Source: Anisakis pegreffii (Eukaryota; Nematoda; Chromadorea; Rhabditida; Anisakidae). Taken from it: a stretch of 64,000 nt of DNA. Positions 24,438-36,763 of this stretch are shown here, piece after piece (the stretch's first letter is position 1; each line of letters begins with the position of its first letter). The stretch is from assembly GCA_035041965.1 (NCBI GenBank), contig JAPYMA010000093.1, positions 340,739-404,738 of the forward strand. The letters are read 5' to 3'. A program made the translations under genes and the position numbers. The notes below the pieces were generated by a model. That model had not been told where the DNA came from. It saw nothing but the letters and a program-made list of their open reading frames with translations, and did not search any database.

Positions 24438-27400
24438 ATAGATTGCTTACTATATGCTGAACTCTTCACAATCTAATGACATAGATAATTCTGCGTAATG
24501 TTTTTGGAGAACACTCCATGTTTTTTCGGACACTCCAATAAACTCTTGTTCATCTTGTTCAGCTTCACATCCTCGTTTCTTGAATTTTTCTTCATTCTCA
24601 CTGCTCGAAGCAACTTCCTGTTCGTGTTCAAGAAGATAAATTTGAATTCATTGAAGATTAACTGGTAACTACATCGTTCAGTTTTGATATGTTTGGGTGC
24701 AAATTCACGTCTCATGTTAAAGAATCCATCAATTGTCATTGACAAGAGCAGATTAATAATCAAAAATTAGCGATGAGAGTATCCTCCTCTTGCATCTTGC
24801 AGACTTGTTCGTGTAGTTGAAGCAGTGACTTAATAAGTAAATTGAGATTTGTGTTCATCATTCTTCTACAAATTTTTATAAAGAGTTTAGTGAAATTACA
24901 GTCGTATAGGGCAGACAGATCAAAATTGCACTATTTGCCAATGAGGCGATCATCACAAAATCAAAGAAAACAAATGAGTCATCATGAAAACAAGACAAAT
25001 GAATAAAACTAACAACCAAAGACCACTTGAATAGTTCAATGAGGCATGACGAATCACCTTACAGTAAACATTCCGGTGTGTTTATTGTTGCTTCGAACTA
25101 TCTTATATCTTATTTTCCACAACACTTAGTCATTGCTGGTGATGAACATATCACTTGAATCGAAGAAAATTTGAGTTTACCGGCGGATTTATTCGTTAGT
25201 CAATGTGATTGACGAAGAACTGGTGATTTGTGATGTTTTGTAAACGGCTGAGTCCAGTTAGCGACTGGCTGAACATGAGCCAAGCATAATCAATTTAACT
25301 GATCAGTTGAGCAACATCCTCAGTCGAGAGGCCAAATCTCTACTGATGACGCATAAATCATCTCGAAAACATGTTTTTTAGTAGCTGATTAGTATCAAAT
25401 GTGCAGACTGCATTGCAAGAAGAATCATTAGAGTGATGAAATTGAGAAATTGTTGTTGTTTATTGTGGTTTGCGAAGCTTCATCGCACACAACTGCCGGG
25501 CAACCTGATCATTAGTTACTTCAACAACTCAGAAACGATTCAATGTCGGAAGCGCTTCGCCGACATAATGGTTCCACTGTGTTTTTCATCGCTGGAAAAC
25601 AAATTTTATAAAGTCTGCAATTGAACAACACAACAATAACACCAAAACAAATTCAATCGTTTCGGTCCACTCGCCAGATTCAATTTGATTAGCTAATCGT
25701 GAGCAATCACGAATCATCCCCTGGACGAAAAGCATTTTTAAATCGATTAGCGAGCAAATTTGATTTGCTTCAACGATAAATCACTCTTTCTTGTTTTTGT
25801 TTTTCGTTTTTGTTGTTTCAGACTCCACAGATAAGAATTATTAACTTAAGGCTGAATGTTGAGCGCCGAATCATGTCGACCCTTTGATGTAGCCAAGAAA
25901 AATTTATTTATGTTTACTATTCGTTCATCGGATCACTCCACGACCGCCGTTACTTGTTTGCAGTGACTATGGAAAAATGTTCTGACTAATCTCAGCGTAT
26001 TTCACTCGTATCTTTCAGTGTGTAACATCGTTCCTGAGGCCTCAAAGCCGTTCAAACTTATCAAATCGATTCATTTATAAAATATTTTGACAACTGTTCC
26101 AACTTTTCAAAAGTTAAAAATGCAATTTTTTTGAATTCTCTAAAGTTTCTAAAGTGCTCAAATCAGATGATGTCACTTGATCAACTAACTATTCAATAAA
26201 GTTTTTCTACTCACAATTTCATAATGTCAATTTCACTCGTTTTTATCACTTTCCTGTTGTCCGCTTCGCTTGATTTCGAACTTGTTTAATTCAAGAAAAC
26301 AATTTAGCGATGCGCAATTGAGTTTATTCCAAATAGTCGATCCAATTCAAACAGTGTAAAATGACTGATCAACAGTACAAAATTGCTTTTGGAATGTGAT
26401 GATGATGAATCATTTGATGGAAATTCCAGCAAAACCGTCGCAAAATACAGTGAAATTGTTGGAGTGTTAAGGGCAAATCTGGTTTCTTTGCCATTCGAAG
26501 TGCTCATTTGTTTTGCGTGATCGATAGCACCGATCCACCTGTGAAATATTCTCTTCTACGTCTCCTCTCCATATGAACACCTCCGCTTTTGTGGTTCCCA
26601 ATCAGCTAGTGTTGTCCAACGAAGCGTTATTTTCATATAAAAGTGATCAATTTCCTCAGCGTTATCCATTGGCTTTTTCCTTTCAACGAGGAGCATCCAA
26701 GCTCTTTGAGTTGCTGGCGAATGATCTTATTCTGGATTTTACTATAGGCGATATCCTGATAAGGAAGTCTGTTTGATTACGGAGTTGTTTGAGTTTCTAC
26801 TTTCATCATGAAATTTGTCCAATGGGTATTTTTCTTCCTCAGTAAACTAGACAAAAAATTAGCTCACTTGCGATTGTGCAGTCGTAAGTCTTTATAGCAT
26901 AGGTAATCGCTAGAAACATTGGAAAGGATCAACGTTATGCTCTACGAAATGAAATTTTGATAAACAGAGTTTCTTATTTTTGAGAAGAAAGATCTATATT
27001 TGCATGAGAAGAAAATTTTTCGTTCAGTTTAGTTGAAATTCAACTGATGCTCATTCTTTTACCTAATACAGGATATGATAGATCCTTCGGATAGCTCAGA
27101 TATTAGGCTTATTTCGGTTGTACTAGGCCAACTTATGAGGCTCCCCCGTATGTTGTGTGCGTTTGATGATGGTGTTCATGATTCATGACAATATTTAGTT
27201 CACTATTACCTATACCAATACACAAACAATAATACTTTTTGTGATTTTTGAAAAGATAGCTGTGTACACATAGAATTAGCGATTGTTGATCGACTCTTGC
27301 CTAGCTGCATGACTTGACAATTTCAACGATTTGCATAATAAACTTTTATAGGAATGAAAACACAGCTAGTTTGGGGCATAAAAGCATTTAATGTTTTGCC

Positions 27401-27837
27401 TGGGATCGCAGCCGAATTTTTTTGGGGTGTTTACTTTCTTCCAAAGAGTTGAAATTAGTGCGTTTTTCAAAGTTATCTTCAAATGATAATCTTGAAAAGT
27501 TGAAAAAGAGTTGAAAAACCTCACATAATGAGATAAAATCATGCAAGTTTTGGTCGATGAGTTTTTGGTTGCATGACAAATGGTTTCATGTTTCAAAGTC
27601 CGGATCCATAAACTTTCTCGTCAAACGCCCATTTCATAGTTACTATCGAGAATATTTATTTGTTTGGAAAGTTCACATTCCAACGGTTTGATTTTTCGTC
27701 TTCCTCTCGTTCCGACTGTATTGATGACATTTTGATGAATGTTTCATATCTGTTTGTACAATAACTAGTCGGTCATATGAGAGCAGTATTCTCGAGAAAT
27801 TCATCATTCTCGAAGAAAATTAATGCATTGTTTTCAG
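24438..27837. other. Longest gap inside the inhibitor array
   Basis: Several 60-96 codon frames on both strands (for example minus 24473-24763, plus 25433-25624, plus 26573-26776) have neither family resemblance nor consistent splice borders. No inhibitor relic was recognised. A weakly conserved or lineage-specific gene cannot be excluded. Confidence 0.35.
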
Positions 27838-27878
27838 ACTGAAACAGTGTTTCATACATTTGTTCGATCAGGCAGACG

Positions 27879-30178
27879 ATGCGCACCTCACTCTTGTAAG
27901 TTACTTATTTCATTTCAGTAGTTCACTAACAATAAGAATACTTTCCAAATTGATTGTTTCACTTAGAAATGATCTGATTGCCATGTGAAAGAGTTCAGCT
28001 TATGAATAAATTCGAGCAGTTTTCAACTTCCTCAGAAGACTGTTTAGTGCTTAAAAGTGAATGTGATTATCACTTGCGTTTATGGCATTCTAAGGAACCT
28101 TTCAGTGTTCACAGGCAATTTTATTCTTCATCAGATAGACCGAAGCCATCGAATGGAAGTCATTTTGGAGTGCTTGACTTTGAATTTTAGAGAATTTCAA
28201 CGAGTTCAATCGCAAGGATAATTCCGAGTGATTTTAGGTTCTCTTCTATTCTCATCGTTTTGTGCTCGTTTAATGGCGCTAATGGAATATTCCTTTACGG
28301 CATGTCCTCAGGTCCTTTGCCGTGCACAATAAAGGTTAATTGAAGTTTCGAAGTTTTCTCTTTACATTGCTGAAAATCGCATGACTAGCGTACAATCGAT
28401 CATATTGACTGAATGTTAAGATCAAAACTCAATACGTTCAGTTTTATCTGAACTTCGCTGAATTTTCTAATCGCAATGTAGCGATGTAATCTTTTAGAAT
28501 GGTGAAATCTATCTCGGTAATCTACCATGGCGGACGCTTGAAGAAAACGAAAAAGAGGAAGGAGAGGCATACGAGAAACGACTTGAGGATTGTCATAAGG
28601 TTCATTTGAACTTCATATACTAACGAATATTTTTGTTTATTCAGATGTATTCATCGGTAGACAGCCTCGATTGTAATGCGGTGAAGTAATGAATCGACAG
28701 CAATATTTTTGTGACTATTATAATAGAAAATTTTAACTTGCGATTTATTCAAAATGTGTTTTGCATCAGCATGATTAGCCAGATGCTCTGGCTGCTGTGA
28801 AGTGGTCGCGTGAAAATCCAATTGATGTCGTACATTAAAGAGAGTGCTGTGAAATCATGTGATGATATTCTTTAACTCGGCGCATATTGCAAATATTTAA
28901 AATTGCGGAGTAATGATTTTGACTCCTGCAAAATCATTTGCATTAAATTATCGCCTCAGTGTTTGTGATCTGCAAGTGGCATGTGTAGCTGTTAAGTGCA
29001 TTACTTGTTCGATCAGTGATCACTTAACCTTTATTGATTGATCAGTATTGAGTTCGTGCTGCATTTTAGAAGAACGATTTCTCAGAAAATTGCACTCAAC
29101 CACCAGCATTCTGTGGAGGATCTAGTCTGAAGATGTACACATTCCCTCAGTGCATTATTTTGGTAAGATATGACAACGTTTGTTTTCTACTCGCAAGCAA
29201 GGCATTTCAAATTATTTCAGTCAAGTATTGATAACATTGTTCAATTATTTGATATAACCATGCAGTAATCAGTCCATATTCAAGATTTTGATCACATCTC
29301 AATCGTTAATCACAAAAAAAATCGCCAGAAAAGCAAATGAATAAGCTAGAATCACAAAAATTTCAAAATACCGATCATCTATTCTAAATGGATGTTCCAT
29401 GCTTTACGGGTCATCCAATTCCTCTGCTTCGTTCAAATTCAGTGACTAACTTGAATTGTGACGGCGGCGATTGTCATGCGAATAAAAGACAAATCACTGG
29501 CCGCTTCACATTGTATTCGCTGCTCTTCTTATGCACGATGGGTTTTAGTGAAGTATGTACAATATTTTGTTTTGAAGGGTCAAAAACTATATAAGAAAGA
29601 GAAATTCGTACGTGTGCTGACGGATGCCGATAAAGCAGAGTTGAACCGTTTCAATGAGGACGTCGAGAAGTTCAAGACGAAGGAGGCAGAGTTCGAGAAG
29701 AAGGTGGCCGCGGTATGTATGACTGGACATTTTAACCATTCCATTAAAGTGATTCACTTCCCAGCGTCTTCCTGAAGTGCTCTTGAATTCACTGGTGCAC
29801 AATTTCGTGTGGATCCGTCAAATTTCAAACAAATTTGAGCTACTGCCATGCTCAAACTCATTGATATCACAGCGATTTAATATTTTAGTTCGAGCTTGAT
29901 AAGGCCAACTTAATCGTTTACTTGTAATGACTGCATTAAGGAGTCAGCAGCACGAGCAGATACTCACCCGTCAGATTCGCTTTCATAAACAATTTTATGA
30001 ATAGTATCTGTATTCATGTTTGTGAAGAATTACGAGGATTTTCACTAAAATTCATTGATTCACATTGCAGGAACCACCCAGAAAGATTCAGCCTCCACTT
30101 CTCCTTGGAGTTCTACGACCTGGTGCACCAGTACCACCTCAACCGCCTAAGTTCTGCTTTGAAAAAGAGTTCGACTGA
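27879..30178 (+). CDS. Pepsin inhibitor-3-like secreted protein, copy 7
   Basis: Exons 27879-27895, 28238-28334, 28498-28599, 29070-29162, 29578-29712 and 30071-30178 encode 183 residues. The signal peptide is MRTSL joined to FSSILIVLCSFNGANG. The mature start GIFLYGMSSGPLPC keeps the FLYG strand. Domain 1 has NGEIYLGNLPW and CTQPPAFCG; domain 2 has GQKLYKKEKFVRVL followed by a strongly charged helix (FNEDVEKFKTKEAEFEKK). The last exon has a longer proline-rich lead (EPPRKIQPPLLL) and ends PPKFCFEKEFD. Six mature cysteines are present. A TTTTCAG acceptor ends at 27837, 41 bases before the ATG. Poly(A) signal at 30230. The stop is about 520 bases from the end of a convergent minus-strand gene. 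Confidence 0.9.
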
Positions 30179-30229
30179 ATGTCTTACCTCGAACAGCTCA
30201 CTCCACGATCATTTGTAAAACTTAAAGTG

Positions 30230-30235
30230 AATAAA
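30230..30235 (+). terminator. Poly(A) signal of inhibitor copy 7
   Basis: AATAAA, 51 bases after the stop codon. Confidence 0.6.
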
Positions 30236-30695
30236 CTCTCGCATCCTGCTAATTGGTCTTACTGATTTGACTTTTCAAGTAGATCATTTTCACATATGAA
30301 ACGCTGAGCTTACTGTTTGTGATTCTAAAAGTTCTATAATCACATTAATTAAGCTATGGGATCTTAGTCAGAATGAAACAAATAGGATACTAGGGTTGAA
30401 TCGTGGCGATCAATCTCTATCATGATTAAATTCGAAAGCATAAGATTTGATGACTCGAAGATATTTTCATCCAATAATCAACGTATTGAGAGAATTTTTA
30501 TCTCATAAGTAGTATTTGAAGAATTGTATTCACCATTTGACAGCACTTCATCACTCTTACGTATACCAATGCGATGTTTTCATTTGAAAAACTGATATTG
30601 TAACAGGCACTTCCTAAAGGTCATATCAACAAATCAATGATGATAATCACAAATGATAACAGAATGATAGATGTTCTGATAGCTGTAAATATCAA
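30236..30695. other. Convergent intergenic region
   Basis: Between the 3' ends of inhibitor copy 7 (plus) and the minus-strand gene ending at 30696. No feature seen. Confidence 0.45.
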
Positions 30696-33321
30696 CTATA
30701 GTAATTCTTCACTCCTGTAATATTTATCCTTCTTCGCAGGATCATGGAACACATCCATTGTTGGCATCTTGGTTGGCACCTAAACGCTGCATTTTATCAA
30801 TCCTTGAAGACTTTGACATGTCTATGAAATGAAAATAAAGATTTGAATATACTGAAGTTTCACATGGTACTGGGATCATGAGCTCTTAAATTTGTAGTGA
30901 TCAAATAAACTTCCAAGTAGATCACTACGTTTCGTGAAGTACACTGAAAGATTCACAATCACTGTTATAATGTCACTGAACTTACCCCTTGAAGCGTATT
31001 CAATTCAGACATTTTTTCACTATTCTTCTTGGCGGATTTCTTTTCGGTATCGTTTCCAACTTGCTGCTCTTCTGCAAAAAACACATTCATTCTCAGTGAA
31101 CATTGCTCAAATTTTCGGTTTTTTGTGAAGCATTACGCAATAGGCACCCTAATGTGGGAATACATTCCGTTACATAGATTGAAACCGATTACGTTAGCAA
31201 AATTGCTGAGCAATTCAATGGATAAACTACGAAAACCTCATCAAACTGCATTCAATTCTGTGTAATATTAGATTGTTTGACACTATGGCTCCAGACAACT
31301 TTCTGCTTTCTATTAAGTGATAAGAAATTTCCGCCTAGCGGAGCATGTTCATCCTTTATTCTTTCAATCAGGACCGATTTAGTCTCAACGTAAGGATGAA
31401 CGCACCGGCAACTTTCACATCTGCCGACAATTTTTCGTCGCCTTGTGGATCGCTTTTTTTCTGTTTGGCAGGATCTTCAATTTTCTTCAAATCAATTGGT
31501 TCAACTCTGAAAACTTTCGCATCAACAATTCAACAAGTTCTTCTGAAACTTACTCGGAGACCTTCAACAATAAAAATCATCCACAAATAAACTCACGAAT
31601 GCGATTGTTGTGTTTGAATTTGTTTTGTTCCAGAATACTGATTGCTTTCAGGTAATCCCTTAAATTCCCTAATTACCATCCTCATGAACGGAACGAAAGA
31701 AGCAGAAAAGGACGATATAGCACAGTACATTCTTATGTGTGCCACAATCTGTTTCATCGATATCAATGACAGCTACAGTCCGTGTTTCGCGCAAAGACAG
31801 AGTTTTGATTAATGAATTTGCATCATTGATGAATAGTTCACGAGACAGACGATTGTTGACAACTTTTGTGTGTTTTGAAACATTCAATATTCAAGTAACC
31901 TTCGAATTACTCAAATTTTTTCCCCGCCATCTGCACATATCATTCATACGCTGAACAAACCACTTCACTCAACAACACTACGAAATAATGCTCGAGAAAT
32001 ACTATTTCTGTTGAGAAAACCCCATTTGAATCAGCATTGAGAGTGCGTTTTCCCAATGGAAATTTTCATGTTTCTCTTTTCAGGCTTTTTTTGATAGTTC
32101 ACGTTTAGAATTCAATGGATCCAGTTTTTGAATAATCATGCCTCGGCCCTTGCAACTTTCTTTGAAACGTTTTCATGTTTACAGTAACTTTGCGATTGCT
32201 ACAACGCACCAATCAGTCACAGAATTAGTTTACAATTCGGCAGCAAATCAATCTCCTGCATGGTGTCGTCAGTCACGTCCTTACTGTGCATTTTAAAGCT
32301 TAACACTAAGCTCAGACTCCTATTCAACGATTTGCTGTACATATGAAAATGATAGTGCTCGGAAATTAATCTCATCCATTGAACAGACTGCAAGTCATCA
32401 GATCGGTTTAATATTGCCAATAAGGACGGATAGGAGCGATGAAACACGATAACTCCTTTTGATGTAATGTAACGATTTCATTGACAATTAAGAGAGAGTA
32501 CTTTCACATCGCTGAGAAAGCAATATTTATGTGATAAACATCGGTCAATACGAATCATTTATCACTATCAGTAGAACAATCAGTTACCAGTAGCACTGTC
32601 AATATCAATAAGACATTTGTAATGGCACAAAATTAAATTTTCACTAAATAATGAATGAACGCATGTGAAATCAATCTATGAAACATCAGCACCATTTCAA
32701 GGAATCATTCAGAAGCGATTAGTTTCGTCAAAGGCAAAAACACAGCGTATGAAATGTGATCACTTATGAAAAACCGACAGAGTGCGTTATTCGCTAGGCG
32801 GATTACAACGGATATGTGTGAATTTCACATCACCAATTGGATTTTGCACTGTATTCGGCGAGGATAGCGCCCATATGCCGTTCGCTTTGCACGTGATGCT
32901 GGCCGCAAAAATACCCACTTTCTTATTATAGTCACGATATTTAATTGGCGTAAGGATCAATCTAGCGTTGCGATGAGTGTCCGCATTCGGCCATGCCTGG
33001 ATTGATGGAGGAATGAGGTGGCGACCGTTTCGTTGCTCTCGCTTCTTGAAGCTCATACAAATGAGTTCAACTTGAGTGGCACTCCTTCGAACCACTTTTG
33101 ATGCAGAGCAGTATGGACTGTTTCGTTTGCATGGTTGTGATGGAATCACTTGAAGAGTCGGACACTTTGGTGATTTCACTGAAACATCAAGTGATGAACT
33201 TATGAGGATACGATGTTTCAAAATGTAAATTTCATTTGTGCCCAAACGCTTGAGGAATTCCACACATAGAACTGCACCACTTCTTTCGATAAGCCAACAT
33301 AAAGTTATAGATTCCAACTTC
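30696..33321 (-). CDS. Unrecognised multi-exon protein: Cys-containing N-terminal part, Lys/Glu/Ser-rich tail (3' part of a gene)
   Basis: Seven minus-strand exons join in phase: 33321-32810, 32455-32285, 31862-31729, 31658-31597, 31506-31406, 31071-30986 and 30779-30696, ending in TAG. The first and largest encodes about 170 residues with spaced cysteines (CPTLQVIPSQPC, SPYCSAS, ELICMSF, AASITCKANGIWAL). This spacing loosely recalls nematode C6/DUF281-type ectodomains, a weak guess. Next come mixed segments (SLVLSFKMH, TVAVIDIDETDCG). The last exons are hydrophilic and rich in K, E, S and Q (KKIEDPAKQKKSDPQGDEK, NDTEKKSAKKNSEKM), finishing KDKYYRSEELL. The join from exon 1 to exon 2 uses a GTTGTA donor and is the least certain; without it exon 1 would stop at 32787. 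The 5' end lies upstream, perhaps in the minus-strand pieces at 34.1-34.6 kb and 36.1-36.5 kb. Confidence 0.5.
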
Positions 33322-34125
33322 CTGGCGATTGTTTTGATGCGAAACTGATCAATTTACTTGATCAATGTTCGTCGTTACGTTATCAGCAAGAAGTAAAAAA
33401 GTTGCATATGAAGTGTGCCCAAATAGAGTGTGGTTTTCGAAGCTTGATGATATTCGTTATCAAATTCAATGGTAACGAGGAGCTTCCGCAATAACTGGAG
33501 CCAATTTCATGCAAAAACTATGCAGCAGTTCTCCTCAAGCAATTAATGCGCCCATATTCAAGCCAAAACTCGATAGACATATTGCTTAAATGATCCGAGA
33601 TCGATCTGTTTCCACAAGATCACAACACAAATTTTTGTGAATTCATGGTGCCCTAATTAAGAGAAATGGTCAAGTGAATAATTACTTATGACATTCGCTG
33701 CACGATGCTCACACCGAACGTTTGCAACCAGAAGCGATATAATTACCAGCATCAATTTGTAATTCATTGTGATCTGAAACACCCGAAAACAGTAATCACA
33801 ACCTGAACAAAGAAATCGTTCACAATAGGTCCATTACAGGCTGAACATTGAACATTGATAATCCGACGGGTCACTCGAATGTCAAATGAATACCAAATAA
33901 ACTATCAATGTCATACTAGATTCCTTTCAGCTACATAATTGGACTGAACGTAGTTGAGCAATAATGTACCATGATCCCAATAAAAACTTCAGAAGGACAC
34001 ACGAATGAGACCTTGCATGCGTAACTTAAAAGTTACAAGATAAGATATCGAAATTGCCGTTCCGCTAGCTTCCCTTGTTCAGTTTCTAACGGCAGTTGAA
34101 CCCAAACCCAAGCAAAGCACTCACC

Positions 34126-34610
34126 AAACAAGCTAATCTTGCCGACCAACCAGATTTGTGGCCGAGATGTGAGTTGAATGAAGATTGTCACAAGAATTGG
34201 ATTCATTAGATCTGTTTTGTTGAGCACTTTGCATGATTGGTTTGAAATATGAAAATTTCTCCTATCGAAAATAAACAATTGAATTTATGCAAATAATCAC
34301 TTGTATTTTACTCATGCAGTTACAAGTTGATTGACTCGCGTCTCCCTTGTACATTGCAAAAATTTTTTGCATATCCGTGATCAGCTACATGAGCCTTACA
34401 AAATGATATAGGTCTCATTCCGAAAGGCAGGGGTAACTTCGTGAGGTTTTCTAGTGAGACATGAGCAAGATTTAAGTTAATTTGTCTTTCAGAAGAGTAT
34501 TTCATTGATTCAAATGAAAGACTGAGAACTCCCTCTTGACCACTCATTTGATTTCCAATCCTCTAATGTCATCCCAACATCATCCTCTTCAACCTCCTTC
34601 GTATCAATCC
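34126..34610 (-). other. Minus-strand exon-like pieces upstream of the unrecognised gene
   Basis: Two open pieces look coding. Near 34610-34505 a minus-strand frame reads MWWIDTKEVEEDDVGMTLE. At 34270-34126 another reads NFHISNQSCKVLNK and later SRPQIWLVGKISLFG before a GTGAGT donor. An overlapping minus-strand frame (34547-34320) is also open, so the true frame is not settled. They could be internal exons of the gene ending at 30696, but the phases I tried do not all fit. Confidence 0.3.
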
Positions 34611-35051
34611 ACCACATTTTTATTCTTTATCATTTTTCTCACATGATCATATATTAGATCATTATGCCAGTGTTCGGGAAGGCTTACAGAGGAGGTATAT
34701 TTGCTCACTTCGAAGTAACCAATTGATCTTTTTTGCGAAGAGAGATTTAATGAGCCTGATCTGGAAAGGAATTTACTTTGAACTGATTATAGAAACAAGC
34801 TCCTTTTGCAGCTACTACTGAGGATGATCATTAAGTCATTTCCATTTGAATATATAGGATGCTGCTGCCTATAGGTGATCGTCTCTTACTAGCAAGCGTG
34901 ACCATTCGCTAGAGTTAGATAGACCAGGTTTCAAGATATAAGAATATGCCCGATTGGAAATCCATTGTTGCATTGGTTTATCTATCTGTATTTTTAAAGG
35001 TCATCACAGGAATTGGATTCAATCAAACTGTTTTGTTGTTTGTGCTTTCAG

Positions 35052-35253
35052 GACTAGCATAATCGAGAATTTAATGCTTAACTGCATGAACCGAGTGAAA
35101 ATGAATGGTTTTATGAGAACGTTTCACATTTTGGGCAATCAAAATCGAAAATATTTGCGATGTGCAATGTGTCTGTGTAAAGTACAAACATTGCGCATGA
35201 ATGATAATGAGCATTTTCAATTCAAACAATGTACCATTCCGGTTTCCGAATAG
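35052..35253 (+). CDS. Candidate terminal exon of a small Cys-containing protein
   Basis: A TGTGCTTTCAG acceptor precedes an open frame ending in TAG. It encodes about 66 residues with five cysteines (LRCAMCLCKVQT is the densest part). A hydrophobic ATG-led stretch about 100 bases upstream (MPDWKSIVALVYLSVFLK) resembles a signal peptide, but its donors are all phase 0 whereas this exon needs a phase 2 partner. It lies opposite a possible intron of the minus-strand gene. No family was recognised and it may not be real. Confidence 0.25.
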
Positions 35254-36147
35254 TTTTTGATGATCACAATTTGTTATAGCATCCAAGTGCGCATTATTTC
35301 AGTACCAATCGTCACGTCGTATGTTGTGTTGACGACTGTTTAGTCGATTCTCTTCACAATACTAATTCAAGTTCACTTTTATCAAGGAATTGTCGAAAGA
35401 TAAACGAAGTTTAAGATTGAATATATGGAGTCAATCCCGAGTTATCAATTCCAGTGATATCATTCGATAATATCGTTCATTATCTTTTATTTTGACCGTT
35501 ATTAAGGTCGACTGATCGATTTTTTTCGTACGTTTCTTATTGGGTTGTTCTGATCGATGCCAGGCAAAAGGACAGACAAGTGGACATTAATGATTGAACT
35601 AGTTCAATGACGGATGAATGCATGATGACCTTTACGAGAAGAGAGTGCATGCAATAGCCATTAATATTTTCTCAGTGGCAATGTTCTTCACATTATTTTG
35701 CAATTTGCCAACCTGTCTAACTTCAACTTATTATTCCCTTATTCTTTACTCCGATTGATCACCATTCTTGATTGCGTTTCATTGCTGAACGTCAAAAATA
35801 TCCACCGAAGTGTTCTGGTTTCATTGTTCAGTGATATAGATTCAGAAACTACTAATAAGATTATCTTTGCGATGAAGTTTATAAAAATTATTTTCATGAT
35901 GAAATACGAATTGAGATGATTTAATTTAAGGTAATTAATGAGTGAAACATCGAATTCGTTGATGTCAAATAACGAAAATCCTTTTCAATCGTTTGATTAA
36001 AGGAATATTCTTTCTTGAAATTCGCAATCTCTGAAGCAAAGATTGGATAGAAAAACTTGAGTGCATAAATCATTTTCGATACTCACGTCAACAATCGATC
36101 ATCGTCTGTTCTTGGTTCAACTATGGCATCACCAAGACAATCCTCAC

Positions 36148-36535
36148 CACTCAGGTGGCCCCGTTTCAAACTCGTTTCGCAACAATTCATCACTGAACAT
36201 TGATTGCTGAGATGAGATTCTTGCCCAACGGATATCGAAATCGGATTTCAATTTCATTTTATTATCGTTCTCCTCTGTGATTGTTACGCATTGCGATTGC
36301 AGTTTGTAACATTTTCGACAAATCGTCGTCAATTTCTGTGCCTTTGAAGGTGAGTGAGTTTATTGATAACTTATAACCTGGGCATTACAACCAAATTCAG
36401 TTATTACATATGTGGTTGAGCTGAATCTCTTCCCTGGAAAACTGCAGTTTTAGATGTTTAGCAAGTAACTTGTTAGATAGTATTTCAACATATTACTGCA
36501 ATAATGACGGTTGTTTGCAGAGTTATCGCCGCCAT
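36148..36535 (-). CDS. 5' exons of an unrecognised secreted Cys-containing protein
   Basis: The exon 36535-36497 begins ATG and encodes a short hydrophobic leader (MAAITLQTTVIIA), ending at a GTAATA donor. It joins in phase 0 to 36335-36148, which starts KLTTICRKCYKLQSQC, continues with an acidic-basic mixed segment and ends (FETGPPE) at a GTGAGG donor in phase 2. Downstream exons are not certain. They may lead into the pieces at 34.1-34.6 kb and the gene ending at 30696, which would make one gene of about 5.8 kb. Confidence 0.4.
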
Positions 36536-36763
36536 CACAGCCATTCTATGAAATTTTATGACAATATTTAAATTTTTTTTTACGTTCTCGTGCGTTATTT
36601 ATGTTTTATATTTGCTCAGCGGTCTATTTATGGCTCTATTTTTTTATTTAATCAAAATGTTAACAGATGAATGATGTTAAATGATAGTAAACTTGTGTTC
36701 ACAAGCCTTTGGAGCAAAATAATATTTGCGTTCAGCACAAGCAACTAAACGATTGTTTTGTAG

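Noticed and set aside
30741..30832. Plus-strand exon-like piece (TCTTCGCAG acceptor, open frame, AATAAA nearby) that could be an alternative last exon of inhibitor copy 7
   Set aside because: The same bases form the phase-consistent terminal exon of the minus-strand gene ending at 30696, and the plus-strand peptide lacks the family's final PPxFC motif.
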